14,838 bases of DNA from DASYHS01 sp035998295 (lineage in GTDB: Bacteria > Pseudomonadota > Alphaproteobacteria > Azospirillales > Azospirillaceae), in assembly GCF_035998295.1 (NCBI RefSeq), contig NZ_DASYHS010000271.1, positions 1-14,838 on the forward strand, read 5' to 3'. This document shows, piece by piece, positions 1 through 7,241 of the stretch (positions within the stretch are counted from its first letter, which is position 1; the number at the start of each line of letters is the position of its first letter). Made by a program: the position numbers and the translations under genes. The notes below the pieces were generated by a model. The model made no database searches. It was not told where the DNA came from and saw only the letters and a program-made list of their open reading frames with translations.

Positions 1-629
1 TCCGCCGAGGCTTCCATCCGGGCGGCGCTGATCACCGCCTGGGTGCGGTTCCTGACGTTCAGCGCCTTGAAGATCGCCGTGACGTGGATCTTCACCGTGC
101 CCTCGGACAGGCCGAGATCCTTGGCGATCTGCTTGTTCGACTTGCCGTCCCGCAGGCAGCCGAGCACGTCCCACTGGCGCTGCGTCAGCGCGCCGCGCGC
201 GCCGCCCGTCTCACGCTCCCTCGCCCCGGCGGCGCCGATCACGGCGGCGGGAGGGACGTAGGCGCCGCCCGCGAGCACCAGCTCCAGCGCGCCGAGCATC
301 ACCTGGACGCTGGACGACTTCGGCACGTAGGCGGCGGCGCCGTGGGCCATCGCCGCGCGCATGTCCGTCGTCGTCTCCGACGCCGAGACGACGACGACCG
401 GCGCGCCCCGGCCCTTGTCCTTCAAGGCGCGGATGCCTTCGAAACCGGGCCAGCCCGGCATGTTGAGGTCGGTCAGGACCAGGTCCACCGCCCGGCCCTC
501 GTCCAGGGCGGTCAGCATCTCGTCGTAGCTGCCGAAATGATGCACCTCGATCTCGGGGCGGGCGTTCCTGAACAGCCTCTCCAGGCCTTCGCGGAAAAGA
601 GGATGGTCGTCCCCGATCGCTATGCGCAT
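1..629 (-). CDS. NarL/FixJ (LuxR-type) response regulator, partial (C-terminus beyond window)
   Basis: A two-component response regulator that would bind DNA when phosphorylated by a partner histidine kinase not present in this window. The reading frame starts at an ATG (627-629) preceded by GAGGTGA and is open to the window edge, giving 209 residues. The receiver domain (about 1-115) has the acidic pair D7/D8, phospho-acceptor D54 in LVLTDLNMPG, S82 and K104 in AAYVPKSS, so it looks functional. After a short linker comes a LuxR-type helix-turn-helix (about 142-200) with LTQRQWDVLGCL, GKSNKQIAKDLGLSEGTVKIH and the VRNRTQAV recognition end. Only the last few residues should be missing. It lies downstream of the thioesterase gene on the same strand but 124 bases away, with its own likely promoter. 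Its target genes cannot be read from this window. The family assignment is very secure. Confidence 0.93.
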   Translation of the reverse strand, partial: MRIAIGDDHPLFREGLERLFRNARPEIEVHHFGSYDEMLTALDEGRAVDLVLTDLNMPGWPGFEGIRALKDKGRGAPVVVVSASETTTDMRAAMAHGAAAYVPKSSSVQVMLGALELVLAGGAYVPPAAVIGAAGARERETGGARGALTQRQWDVLGCLRDGKSNKQIAKDLGLSEGTVKIHVTAIFKALNVRNRTQAVISAARMEASA

Positions 630-686
630 GGTCCCGTCACCTCGCCGCCTCAGGCCAGCCGGTTCCGCGGCCGTCCACCATTGGTA

Positions 687-722
687 GTACGAAAGTATAT
701 CGGACACGGCGGAGTACACCAA
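687..722 (-). promoter_or_regulatory. Likely sigma70 promoter of the response-regulator gene
   Basis: Reading the minus strand, TTGGTG (717-722) is separated by exactly 17 bases from TATACT (694-699), which matches 8 of 12 consensus positions. Transcription would start near 687, leaving a leader of roughly 58 bases before the ATG at 629. The promoter sits in the 124-base gap after the thioesterase stop. Immediately downstream lie small inverted repeats, ACCATTGGT (677-685) and TAC-N4-GTA (688-697), that could bind a regulator. This is inferred from sequence match alone. Confidence 0.45.
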
Positions 723-755
723 GCGGTAATCAGGGCGGCAATCGGGGCGGCGATC
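720..755. repeat. Three imperfect 12-bp tandem units across the thioesterase stop
   Basis: On the plus strand, three consecutive 12-base units occupy 720-731, 732-743 and 744-755: CAAGCGGTAATC, AGGGCGGCAATC and GGGGCGGCGATC. The last two agree at 10 of 12 positions and the first two at 8 of 12. The array overlaps the stop codon of the thioesterase gene (754-756) and touches the -35 element of the response-regulator promoter. It may be simple slippage in GC-rich sequence or a set of binding sites. Confidence 0.4.
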
Positions 756-1290
756 ATGCCGCCTGCGAATGGTCGCGCAGGTCCCGCTCGCTCTCGGCCC
801 AGGCGGCGACCGCGGGCGGCATCGCGGGCGAGGCCACGGCCCGGCCGAGCAGGCGCAGCACCTCGGCCGGCGGCACGCTCGCGCGCCCGGCCAGGAACAG
901 CCCCTTGACGATCGCATGGCAGGCGAGCTGGCCGCCGCGCGTCTCGAAGCGCTGCTCCATGTAGACCCATTTGTCGTCCCAGCACAGGATCCGCGTGCGC
1001 AGGACGTAGCGCTGGAACGGCGCCAGCGGCCGCCGGAAGCGCACCGTGGCGCCGCCCAGCACGGGCATCCACCGCTCCCGCAGCATGGCCCGCAGGAACC
1101 CCGCGCGGACGATCAGGTCCGTGCGGCCCAGGTCCATGATCGTCAGGTAGCGGCCGTTGTTCATGTGCAGGTTGACGTCCAGGTCGTTCGGCCAGACCCG
1201 GAAGGCGAGGACGGACGGGTCCATGAGGTCGCGGCGGCGGCCCAGGAGGGCCGCCGCCAGCACGCGGATCATGCGCAGGATCAGGTTCAT
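754..1290 (-). CDS. Hotdog-fold acyl-CoA thioesterase (4HBT_2 type)
   Basis: A 178-residue single-domain protein of the 4-hydroxybenzoyl-CoA thioesterase superfamily (Them6-like branch), expected to hydrolyse acyl-CoA to free acid and CoA. The hallmark stretch is FRVWPNDLDVNLHMNNGRYL (residues 30-49), where the Asp/His/Asn cluster marks the hotdog active-site region. The first 17 residues are hydrophobic (LILRMIRVLAAALLG) and may be a membrane-associating helix, common in this branch. The ATG lies 6 bases beyond the acyl-CoA dehydrogenase stop without a clear Shine-Dalgarno sequence, which suggests translational coupling. Homologues with the same N-terminal extension, as I remember them, support this start. 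As last gene of the beta-oxidation cluster it may act as a safety valve against CoA trapping. Substrate chain length is not predictable. Confidence 0.87.
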   Translation of the reverse strand: MNLILRMIRVLAAALLGRRRDLMDPSVLAFRVWPNDLDVNLHMNNGRYLTIMDLGRTDLIVRAGFLRAMLRERWMPVLGGATVRFRRPLAPFQRYVLRTRILCWDDKWVYMEQRFETRGGQLACHAIVKGLFLAGRASVPPAEVLRLLGRAVASPAMPPAVAAWAESERDLRDHSQAA

Positions 1291-1296
1291 GGCCGG

Positions 1297-3120
1297 TCAG
1301 AACGCCTCGGCCTCGACGTCCATCAGCGGCTTCGCGCCGGCGTTGACGGTGATGAACAGCGCGTTGACCTGGGGCAGGAGCTTGGCGAAGTAGAAGCGCG
1401 CGATCTTGATCTTGGCCTCGTAGAAGGCGTCCCGCCCCCCTGCTCCCCCGGCTGCCTCCTCGGCCAGCCGGCGCCGCGCGGTCTCGGCCATGCGCAGCCA
1501 CATGAAGCCGAGCGCCACGAGGCCGAACATGCGCAAATAGTCGCTCGACGCCGCCCCGGCCTCCTCGGGGTCCGCCAGTCCGCGCTGCGCGACCAGCGCC
1601 GTCGCCTGCTGCAGCTTCGTGAACGCCTTCAGCAGCGGCAGCACGAACTCCGCGAGCCCCTCGTCCTCCATCCGCTCCTCGAGGTGGCGGCCGACGGGAT
1701 GGAAGAAGTGGCGCAGCAGGCGGCCCATGTTCTGCGGCAGCTTGCGGCCGACGAGGTCGAGCGCCTGGATGCCGTTGGCGCCCTCGTAGATCTGGGTGAT
1801 GCGGGCGTCGCGGACGTACTGCTCCATCCCGTAGTCGCGGATATAGCCGTGGCCGCCATGGATCTGGACGCCGAGATTGGTCGCCTCGAACGCGCAGTCC
1901 GTGAAGAACGCCTTCACGACCGGCGTCATCAGCGCGACGAGGTCGTCGGCCTCCTGGCGCGCGTCCGGGTCCGGGTCCCGCTCGGCCCGGTCGATGCTCA
2001 GCCCGATCCAGGCCGCGAGCGCGCGGGCGCCCTCGTTGTAGGCCCGCATCGTCAGCAGGCTGCGGCGCACGTCGGGATGGACGATGATCGGGTCGGCCGG
2101 CCGGTCGGGGGCCCGGGCGCCCGACAGCGCGCGGCCCTGGAGCCGGTCGCGGGCGTAGGCGACCGCGTTCTGGTAGCTGATCTCGGCCAGGCCCAGCCCC
2201 TGGATGCCGACCGCGAGCCGGGCCGCGTTCATCATCGTGAACATCGCCCGCATGCCCTTGTGCGGCTCGCCGACCAGCCAGCCCTTCGCGTCCTCGAAGT
2301 TCAGCACGCAGGTCGCGGACGCCTTGATGCCCATCTTATGCTCGATCGCGCCGCAGGCGACGCCGTTGCGGGCACCCGGCGTGCCGTCGGCGCGCGGCAG
2401 GAACTTCGGCACCACGAACAGCGAGATGCCGCGGGTGCCCTCCGGCGCGTCGGGCAGCTTCGCCAGCACGAGATGGACGATGTTCTCGGTCAGGTCGTGC
2501 TCGCCGGCCGAGATGAAGATCTTGGTCCCGGTGATCCGGTAGCCGCCGCCACCATCACCGTCGCCGCCGCCGTCCGGCACCGCGCGCGTGCGGATCATGC
2601 CGAGATCGGTGCCGCAATGGGGCTCGGTCAGGCACATCGTGCCGGACCAGGTGCCGTCGACCAGCTTCGGCAGGTAGAGCCGCTTCTGCTCCTCGCTGCC
2701 CCAGCGGTGCAGCGCGTTGTAGGCGCCGAGGCTCAGGCCGGGATACATGCCGAAGCTCATGTTGGCGGAGCTGATGAACTCCTCCATCACGAACTGCACG
2801 GTGTGCGGCAGGCCCTGTCCGCCATACTCGGGATCGGCGGACAGGCCGGTCCAGCCGCCCTCGATATAGGTGCGGTAGGCTTCCTTGAAGCCGGACGGCG
2901 TGTACACGACGCCGTTCTCGAAACGGCAGCCCTCCTCGTCGCCGGACTGGTTGAGGGGGAACAGCTCGTTCTCGCAGAGCTTGGCCCCCTCCTCCAGCAC
3001 CGCCTCGATCAGGTCGGGCGTGTGCTCCTCGTGCCCCGGCAGGCGCGCCAGCGCGCCAAGGTCGAACACCTCGTTCAGGACGAAGCGGACGTCGTCCAGC
3101 GGTGCCTTGTAGGTCGGCAT
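1297..3120 (-). CDS. Acyl-CoA dehydrogenase, ~600-residue DmdC/FadE-like type
   Basis: A 607-residue FAD flavoprotein catalysing the first oxidation of beta-oxidation (acyl-CoA to trans-2-enoyl-CoA). The start MPTYKAPLDD is typical of this long subfamily, which carries an extra N-terminal segment and a C-terminal domain. MCLTEPHCGTDLG (162-174) and GTKIFISAGEHDL (198-210) form the FAD/substrate region. QIHGGHGYIRDYGMEQYVRD (419-438) and IYEGANGIQALDLVGRKL (444-461) are the C-terminal signatures, with the likely catalytic base E446. The family includes 3-methylmercaptopropionyl-CoA dehydrogenase (DmdC), but these neighbours fit general fatty-acid oxidation better. A Gly/Asp-rich insert at about 184-193 (GGGDGDGGGG) looks lineage-specific. 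A good ribosome site (GGGGAGACGAGAC) precedes the ATG. It lies 34 bases after the fused dehydrogenase/hydratase gene and 6 before the thioesterase, in one operon. Confidence 0.94.
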   Translation of the reverse strand: MPTYKAPLDDVRFVLNEVFDLGALARLPGHEEHTPDLIEAVLEEGAKLCENELFPLNQSGDEEGCRFENGVVYTPSGFKEAYRTYIEGGWTGLSADPEYGGQGLPHTVQFVMEEFISSANMSFGMYPGLSLGAYNALHRWGSEEQKRLYLPKLVDGTWSGTMCLTEPHCGTDLGMIRTRAVPDGGGDGDGGGGYRITGTKIFISAGEHDLTENIVHLVLAKLPDAPEGTRGISLFVVPKFLPRADGTPGARNGVACGAIEHKMGIKASATCVLNFEDAKGWLVGEPHKGMRAMFTMMNAARLAVGIQGLGLAEISYQNAVAYARDRLQGRALSGARAPDRPADPIIVHPDVRRSLLTMRAYNEGARALAAWIGLSIDRAERDPDPDARQEADDLVALMTPVVKAFFTDCAFEATNLGVQIHGGHGYIRDYGMEQYVRDARITQIYEGANGIQALDLVGRKLPQNMGRLLRHFFHPVGRHLEERMEDEGLAEFVLPLLKAFTKLQQATALVAQRGLADPEEAGAASSDYLRMFGLVALGFMWLRMAETARRRLAEEAAGGAGGRDAFYEAKIKIARFYFAKLLPQVNALFITVNAGAKPLMDVEAEAF

Positions 3121-3154
3121 GTCTCGTCTCCCCAGGTCTGGCGGACCGTCCGAT

Positions 3155-5485
3155 TCAGTTGCGCAGCGGCTTGCCGGTCTCGAGCATGTGCTCGATCCGG
3201 GCGATCGTCCTCGGCTCGCGGACGAGGTGCATGAACACCGCGCGCTCCAGCGCCGACAGGTCGGCCCCGGTCAGTACCCGCGTCACGTCGGTGTCCCCGC
3301 CGCTCAAGACCTCCGCCAGCCCTTCCGCGACCACGGCGTCGTGCCCGCTCGCCCGGCCCTGGGCGAGGAAGCCCTCGATCACGAGCCGCAGCGCGAGGCG
3401 CGCGGTCGGGCCGGGCAGCCGCAGCTCGACCGGCTCGGGCGGCGCGTAGTCCCCGGCCAGCTTCAGCGCCAGCGCCTTGGCGTCGGCCAGCAGCCGGTCG
3501 CGGTTCATGGTGATGCCGTCGCCGTCCCGCAGGAACAGCAGGTCCCGCGCCTCGGCCGCCGACTTGGCGACCTTGGCCGTGCCGATCGTCTCGAAGGCGG
3601 CGGCGATCGGCGGCATCGGGCCGCCCGGGCGCCGGCGGTTCGTCCAGTGGCGGGTCAGCAGCTCCTTGCAGCCGCCCCAGCCCGGCACCAGCCCGACGCC
3701 GACCTCGACCAGGCCGGCATAGGTCTCGGCATGGGCCTGGACCCGGTCGCAATGCAGCAGCAGCTCGCAACCGCCGCCCAGCGCCATGCCCGAGGGCGCG
3801 GCCACGACCGGGAAGGGTGCTGTCCTCAGCGCCTCGTAGACCTCCTGCCCCTCCTCGACCTGCTGCTCGATCTGGGGCCACAGCCCGATATTGACGGCGA
3901 ACAGCGCGATGCCGAGATTGACGCCGACCGAGAAGTTCTCGCCCTCGTTATGGACGACGAGCGCCTTCCAGCGGCCCTTGCCGTCGCCGACCAGGCCGAT
4001 CGCCTTGCGGATCATGGCCATGATGTCCGCGTCCAGCGCGTTCATCTTGCTCGTGAACTCCAGGCACAGCACGCCGTCGCCGACGTCCCACAGCGCAGAT
4101 GAGCCGTTCTTAGCGACCGGGGCGGAGCCCCGCTTCACGTCGGACAGCAGCAGCACCCCCTCGGGCCGGGGCACGTCGGCATAGTCGCCGCCGGTCGCGA
4201 GATACTGCAGCCGCCCGCCCTCGACCCGGTAGAAGCCGCGGCCGCGGGCCAGGCGCAGCAGCGGCGGCACCGCCATGCCCTCGGCCTCCAGCGCGTCGGC
4301 GAGCCAGTCGGCGCCCAGCCGGTCGATCAGCTCGAACGGTCCGTATTTCCAGGCATAGCCGAGGCGCATCGCCTCGTCGACCGCCACGACCGTGTCGGCG
4401 ATCTCCGGGACCAGGGCCGCCGAATAGGCCAGGGTCTGCAGCAGCACGCTGCGCGCGTAGCGCCCGCCCCTGTCGGGATGCTCGACCAGCGCCCGCAATC
4501 CGCCGCGCGCCGCCTCGACGCTGTCGAGGCGTGGCTTGCCCGTCTTGCGGTAGCGGCCGGTCCCGAGGTCGATCGCCTCCTTCACGCGGGCGCCTCCCTC
4601 GCGGCTCAGGCGGTAGAAGCCGCCCTTGCCCTTGCGGCCGGTCAGCCCCTCCGCGATCATGCGGCGCAGCAGCTCGGGCTCGCGGTGGATCGCGCGGTAG
4701 GGATCGTCGGGCGGCAGCGTGTCGAGCAGCGACCGGCTGATATGCGGCATCAGGTCCAGGCCGACCAGGTCGACCAGCCCGAAGATGCCGGTCTTCGGCA
4801 CGCCCATCGGCCGGCCGGCGACGGCGTCCGCCTCCTCGACCGTCAGGCCGAGATCGAAGGCGGCGTTGATGCCGGCCTGGATCCAGAAGGTGCCGATCCG
4901 GTTGGCGATGAAGCCCGGCCGGTCCTTGCAGCGCACGACGCCCTTGCCGAGCGACCGGTCGGCGAAGCCCGTCACCGCCTCGACCGCCTCGGGCCGGGTG
5001 CGCTCGCCGGCGACGACCTCCAGCAGGCGCATGTAGCGCGGCGGGTTGAAGAAATGGGTGATCAGGAAGTCCTCGGCGAAGCGCCCGCCCTGGCCCTCTA
5101 CCAGCTTCGAGAGCGGGATCGTCGAGGTGTTGGAGGACACGATCGATCCCGGCCGGCGCACGGCGTCGATGCGGGCGTACAGCTCGGACTTGACGCGGGG
5201 GTCCTCGACCACCGCCTCGACGATCCAGTCGGCCTCGGCCAGCCGGGCGAGGTCGTCCTCCAGGTTCCCCGGCGTCACCAGCTTCGCGTTGCGCCGGTGC
5301 ATGAAGGGGGCGGGCTCGGTCTTCAGCATCCTGTCGATCGCCGAGCGGGCGAGCGTGCTGCGGTCGGCGGCACCCGCCGGCACGATGTCGAGCAGCAGGA
5401 CGGGGATGCCGGCATTGGCGAGATGGGCGGCGATGCCGCTGCCCATCACGCCGGCGCCGATCACGGCTGCGCTTCGGATCTCCAT
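3155..5485 (-). CDS. Fused 3-hydroxyacyl-CoA dehydrogenase / enoyl-CoA hydratase (FadN-like domain order)
   Basis: A 776-residue bifunctional enzyme for steps two and three of beta-oxidation. The dehydrogenase half is N-terminal: the NAD-binding motif VIGAGVMGSG (8-17), SNTSTIPLS (118-126), catalytic H144 in THFFNPP with partner E157, and N195 in KDRPGFIANRI. The crotonase half (about 465-700) carries both acidic catalytic residues, E574 in LGGGCELLLHCD and E594 in GLVEVGVGLVPGWGG, so both activities look intact. This order is opposite to FadB/FadJ and matches FadN-type proteins. The frame can be extended 24 residues upstream, but the ATG at 5483-5485 has AAGGAGA nine bases before it and begins directly with the Rossmann strand (MEIRSAAVIG), so I chose it. 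It follows the thiolase stop by 23 bases. A thiolase partner next door is the usual arrangement. Confidence 0.94.
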   Translation of the reverse strand: MEIRSAAVIGAGVMGSGIAAHLANAGIPVLLLDIVPAGAADRSTLARSAIDRMLKTEPAPFMHRRNAKLVTPGNLEDDLARLAEADWIVEAVVEDPRVKSELYARIDAVRRPGSIVSSNTSTIPLSKLVEGQGGRFAEDFLITHFFNPPRYMRLLEVVAGERTRPEAVEAVTGFADRSLGKGVVRCKDRPGFIANRIGTFWIQAGINAAFDLGLTVEEADAVAGRPMGVPKTGIFGLVDLVGLDLMPHISRSLLDTLPPDDPYRAIHREPELLRRMIAEGLTGRKGKGGFYRLSREGGARVKEAIDLGTGRYRKTGKPRLDSVEAARGGLRALVEHPDRGGRYARSVLLQTLAYSAALVPEIADTVVAVDEAMRLGYAWKYGPFELIDRLGADWLADALEAEGMAVPPLLRLARGRGFYRVEGGRLQYLATGGDYADVPRPEGVLLLSDVKRGSAPVAKNGSSALWDVGDGVLCLEFTSKMNALDADIMAMIRKAIGLVGDGKGRWKALVVHNEGENFSVGVNLGIALFAVNIGLWPQIEQQVEEGQEVYEALRTAPFPVVAAPSGMALGGGCELLLHCDRVQAHAETYAGLVEVGVGLVPGWGGCKELLTRHWTNRRRPGGPMPPIAAAFETIGTAKVAKSAAEARDLLFLRDGDGITMNRDRLLADAKALALKLAGDYAPPEPVELRLPGPTARLALRLVIEGFLAQGRASGHDAVVAEGLAEVLSGGDTDVTRVLTGADLSALERAVFMHLVREPRTIARIEHMLETGKPLRN

Positions 5486-5508
5486 GGGCCGGTCTCCTTC
5501 CACGCCGC

Positions 5509-6660
5509 TCACACCGCCTCGAGGACGGTCGCGATGCCCTGGCCGCCGCCGATGCACTGGGTGGAGAGCGCGAAGCGCCCGCCCTCGCGCTTCAGGAGCT
5601 GGGCCGCCTTGCCGGTGATGCGCGCCCCGGTGGCGCCGAGCGGATGGCCGAGCGCCAGCGCGCCGCCGTCGAGGTTGACCCTCGCCTCGGCGAAGCCGAG
5701 CTCGCGGGCGACCGCCATGGACTGGACGGCGAAGGCCTCGTTGCTCTCGACGATGTCCAGCTCGGCGACCGAGATGCCCGCGCGCTCCAGCGCCTTGCGC
5801 GAGGCCGGGACCGGGCCGATGCCCATGATCGTCGGGTCGCAGCCCGACACCGCGACCGAACGCAGCCGCGCCAGGATCGGCAGCCCGTTGGCGCGCGCGA
5901 ACTCCTCAGTGGTGACGAGGGTCGCGGACGCGCCGTCGGTCAGCGGGCTGGAGGTGCCGGCGGTCACCATGCCCGACGCGTCGAAGGCGGGCTTGAGGCC
6001 GGCCAGCGTCTCGGCGTCGGTCTCCGGGCGGATGCAGCCGTCGGCGTCCACGACGCCGTCCGGGGTCTCGATCGGCACGATCTCGTCGGCGAACCGGCCG
6101 GCGGCGCGCGCGGCCGCCGCCTTGGCGTGGCTCGCGACGGCATAGGCCTCCTGGTCGGCGCGCGTGATCTGGTACTTGCGGGCGAGGTTCTCGGCCGTGG
6201 TGCCCATCGCCATGTAGGCGCCCGGCTCCGCCTCGGCCAGCTTCGGGTTGGGCATCGGGTTGAAGCCCGGCATCGGCACCCGGGTCATGGACTCGACCCC
6301 GCCGCAGACGAAGGCGTGGCCCGCGCCGAGCTGGATCGCGCCCGCGGCGACGTGGATCGCCTGCATGGACGAGCCGCAGAAGCGGTTGATCGTGGTGCCG
6401 GCGACGCAGCGCGGCAGGCCGGCGAGCATGCCGACGATGCGGGCGACGTTGAAGCCCTGCTCGCCCTCGGGGAACGCGCAGCCGAGGATCAGGTCCTCGA
6501 TCTCGTCGGGATCGACGCCGCTGCGCGCGACCAGGGCCTTCACCACCTGGGCGGCCAGGTCGTCGGGGCGCACCCTGGCGAGCGCGCCCTTGTTCGCGAG
6601 CGTGAAGGGCGAGCGGGCGAAGCCCGCGATGACGACGTTCTTCATGATCTCGGCCCTCAT
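5509..6660 (-). CDS. Acetyl-CoA C-acyltransferase (thiolase)
   Basis: A degradative-type thiolase (383 residues from the chosen start) that cleaves 3-ketoacyl-CoA with CoA to acetyl-CoA and a shortened acyl-CoA. All catalytic elements are visible: the nucleophilic Cys in NRFCGSSMQAIH (residue 95 here), the NEAFA motif, the His of GGALALGHPLGATGARI and the second Cys in STQCIGGGQG near the C-terminus. Two in-frame ATGs compete. The one at 6658-6660 has GAGGAG about 10 bases upstream. The one at 6643-6645 (MKNVVIAGFARSPF) fits the usual thiolase N-terminus but has only AGG in front, so the start is uncertain by five residues. It lies between merR (61 bases upstream, with a strong palindrome in the gap) and the fused dehydrogenase/hydratase (23 bases downstream). 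It probably completes the cycle with that protein as a FadA equivalent. Confidence 0.93.
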   Translation of the reverse strand: MRAEIMKNVVIAGFARSPFTLANKGALARVRPDDLAAQVVKALVARSGVDPDEIEDLILGCAFPEGEQGFNVARIVGMLAGLPRCVAGTTINRFCGSSMQAIHVAAGAIQLGAGHAFVCGGVESMTRVPMPGFNPMPNPKLAEAEPGAYMAMGTTAENLARKYQITRADQEAYAVASHAKAAAARAAGRFADEIVPIETPDGVVDADGCIRPETDAETLAGLKPAFDASGMVTAGTSSPLTDGASATLVTTEEFARANGLPILARLRSVAVSGCDPTIMGIGPVPASRKALERAGISVAELDIVESNEAFAVQSMAVARELGFAEARVNLDGGALALGHPLGATGARITGKAAQLLKREGGRFALSTQCIGGGQGIATVLEAV

Positions 6661-6685
6661 GGTCTCGGCTCTCCTCGCCTGAAGC

Positions 6686-6707
6686 GCGCAGCCCCGCGGG
6701 GCTGCGC
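6686..6707 (-). terminator. Perfect 22-bp palindrome between merR and thiolase (attenuator, terminator or processing hairpin)
   Basis: The 11-base arm GCGCAGCCCCG is followed without a gap by its exact reverse complement, within the 61 bases separating the merR stop from the thiolase start. No T-run follows in the transcribed direction, so it is not a classical intrinsic terminator. A very stable RNA hairpin is expected if the two genes are co-transcribed; it could lower read-through or protect an mRNA end. The palindrome itself is certain, the role is inferred. Confidence 0.5.
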
Positions 6708-6721
6708 CGCGTTTCGTCCCG

Positions 6722-7135
6722 TCAGTCCCCGCCGCCCCCGGCGGCACCCCTGGCCCCGAGATGGGCGACGATCTGGCTCTCCAGCTCGGCCAGTTCGGCC
6801 AGCGTCTGCTCGACGTCGCGCAACTGCTCGCGCAGCTGCTCCTGGCGCTCGCGCCCGCGCCGCAGCAGGAAGCGCATCTGTTCGACCTGCTGGTCGTCCA
6901 CGTCGTAGAGGTCGAGGAAGTCCTTGATCTCCGCGATCGTGAAGCCGAGCCGCTTGCCGCGCAGGATCAGGGCCAGCCGCCCGCGGTCGCGATGGCTGTA
7001 GACGCGGTTGAGCCCGTCGCGCGCCGGCGCGATCAGGCCCTGGTCCTCGTAGAAACGGATCGTGCGCGGCGTCACCTGGAACTCGGCGGCCAGCTCGCTG
7101 ATCGTGCAGGTGCCTTCGCCGACCTCGTCCAGCAT
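6722..7135 (-). CDS. MerR-family transcriptional regulator (LiuR-like, fatty-acid/acyl-CoA gene control)
   Basis: A 137-residue MerR-type repressor/activator. The winged helix-turn-helix runs from about 11 to 75 with TISELAAEFQVTPRTIRFYE, DQGLI and LNRVYSHRDRGRLALILRGK. The rest (about 80-126) is a charged helix suited to the antiparallel dimer coiled coil, ending in a Gly-rich tail. There is no cysteine pattern of metal-sensing members; the only Cys is C10. The frame continues 21 residues upstream, but the ATG at 7133-7135 has GGAGG five bases away. The longer version would also run through the operator and the promoter -10 element, so I reject it. Members of this branch sit beside acyl-CoA or branched-chain degradation genes. 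Its own promoter carries a perfect palindrome, with a related site upstream of the acyl-CoA ligase, so autoregulation and control of the whole cluster are likely. The effector (an acyl-CoA?) is inference. Confidence 0.9.
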   Translation of the reverse strand: MLDEVGEGTCTISELAAEFQVTPRTIRFYEDQGLIAPARDGLNRVYSHRDRGRLALILRGKRLGFTIAEIKDFLDLYDVDDQQVEQMRFLLRRGRERQEQLREQLRDVEQTLAELAELESQIVAHLGARGAAGGGGD

Positions 7136-7153
7136 CGCGCCCTCCGCTAGGTG

Positions 7154-7169
7154 ACGTTTACGTAAACGT
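7154..7169. promoter_or_regulatory. Probable MerR operator (16-bp perfect palindrome)
   Basis: ACGTTTACGTAAACGT is a perfect palindrome 18 bases upstream of the merR start codon. It directly abuts the -10 element and covers the expected transcription start. Placement and AT-rich content stand out from the surrounding GC-rich DNA. From memory it resembles sites reported for LiuR-type MerR regulators of fatty-acid and branched-chain degradation. A second, degenerate copy lies before the ligase gene (about 9008-9030). Confidence 0.75.
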
Positions 7170-7198
7170 AAGGTATGAGGCCGGGAACCACCTGTCAA
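7170..7198 (-). promoter_or_regulatory. Sigma70 promoter of the merR-thiolase operon
   Basis: On the minus strand a perfect -35 TTGACA (7193-7198) is followed after exactly 17 bases by TACCTT (7170-7175), a weaker -10. The palindromic operator begins immediately downstream. Transcription from here would run through merR and probably the thiolase, fused dehydrogenase/hydratase, acyl-CoA dehydrogenase and thioesterase genes. With the operator at the start site, binding would most simply block the promoter. Confidence 0.65.
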
Positions 7199-7207
7199 GG
7201 CGCGGAG

Positions 7208-7230
7208 GGCGCCGGCTCGCTCCCGGCGCC
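7208..7230 (-). terminator. Hairpin downstream of the acyl-CoA ligase gene
   Basis: Perfect 8-bp arms GGCGCCGG (7208-7215) and CCGGCGCC (7223-7230) enclose a 7-base loop, 11 bases beyond the ligase stop codon. No T-run follows, so it may be a weak terminator or an mRNA 3'-end stabiliser. Its position just before the merR promoter fits separation of the two transcription units. Confidence 0.45.
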
Positions 7231-7241
7231 GGCCGGGGCCG

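Noticed and set aside
84..908. Plus-strand frames opposite the response regulator
   Set aside because: The minus strand encodes an intact receiver and LuxR-type DNA-binding domain; the plus frames are compositional shadows.
650..1501. A 283-residue minus-strand frame overlapping the end of the acyl-CoA dehydrogenase and the thioesterase
   Set aside because: Shadow frame with no motifs; it overlaps two recognised genes.
769..3234. An 821-residue plus-strand open frame opposite the thioesterase and acyl-CoA dehydrogenase
   Set aside because: Antisense shadow with biased composition; the minus-strand genes have clear families and ribosome sites.
7136..7198. 21-residue N-terminal extension of the MerR protein
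   Set aside because: It would be translated from within the promoter and operator, and the internal ATG has GGAGG at ideal spacing.
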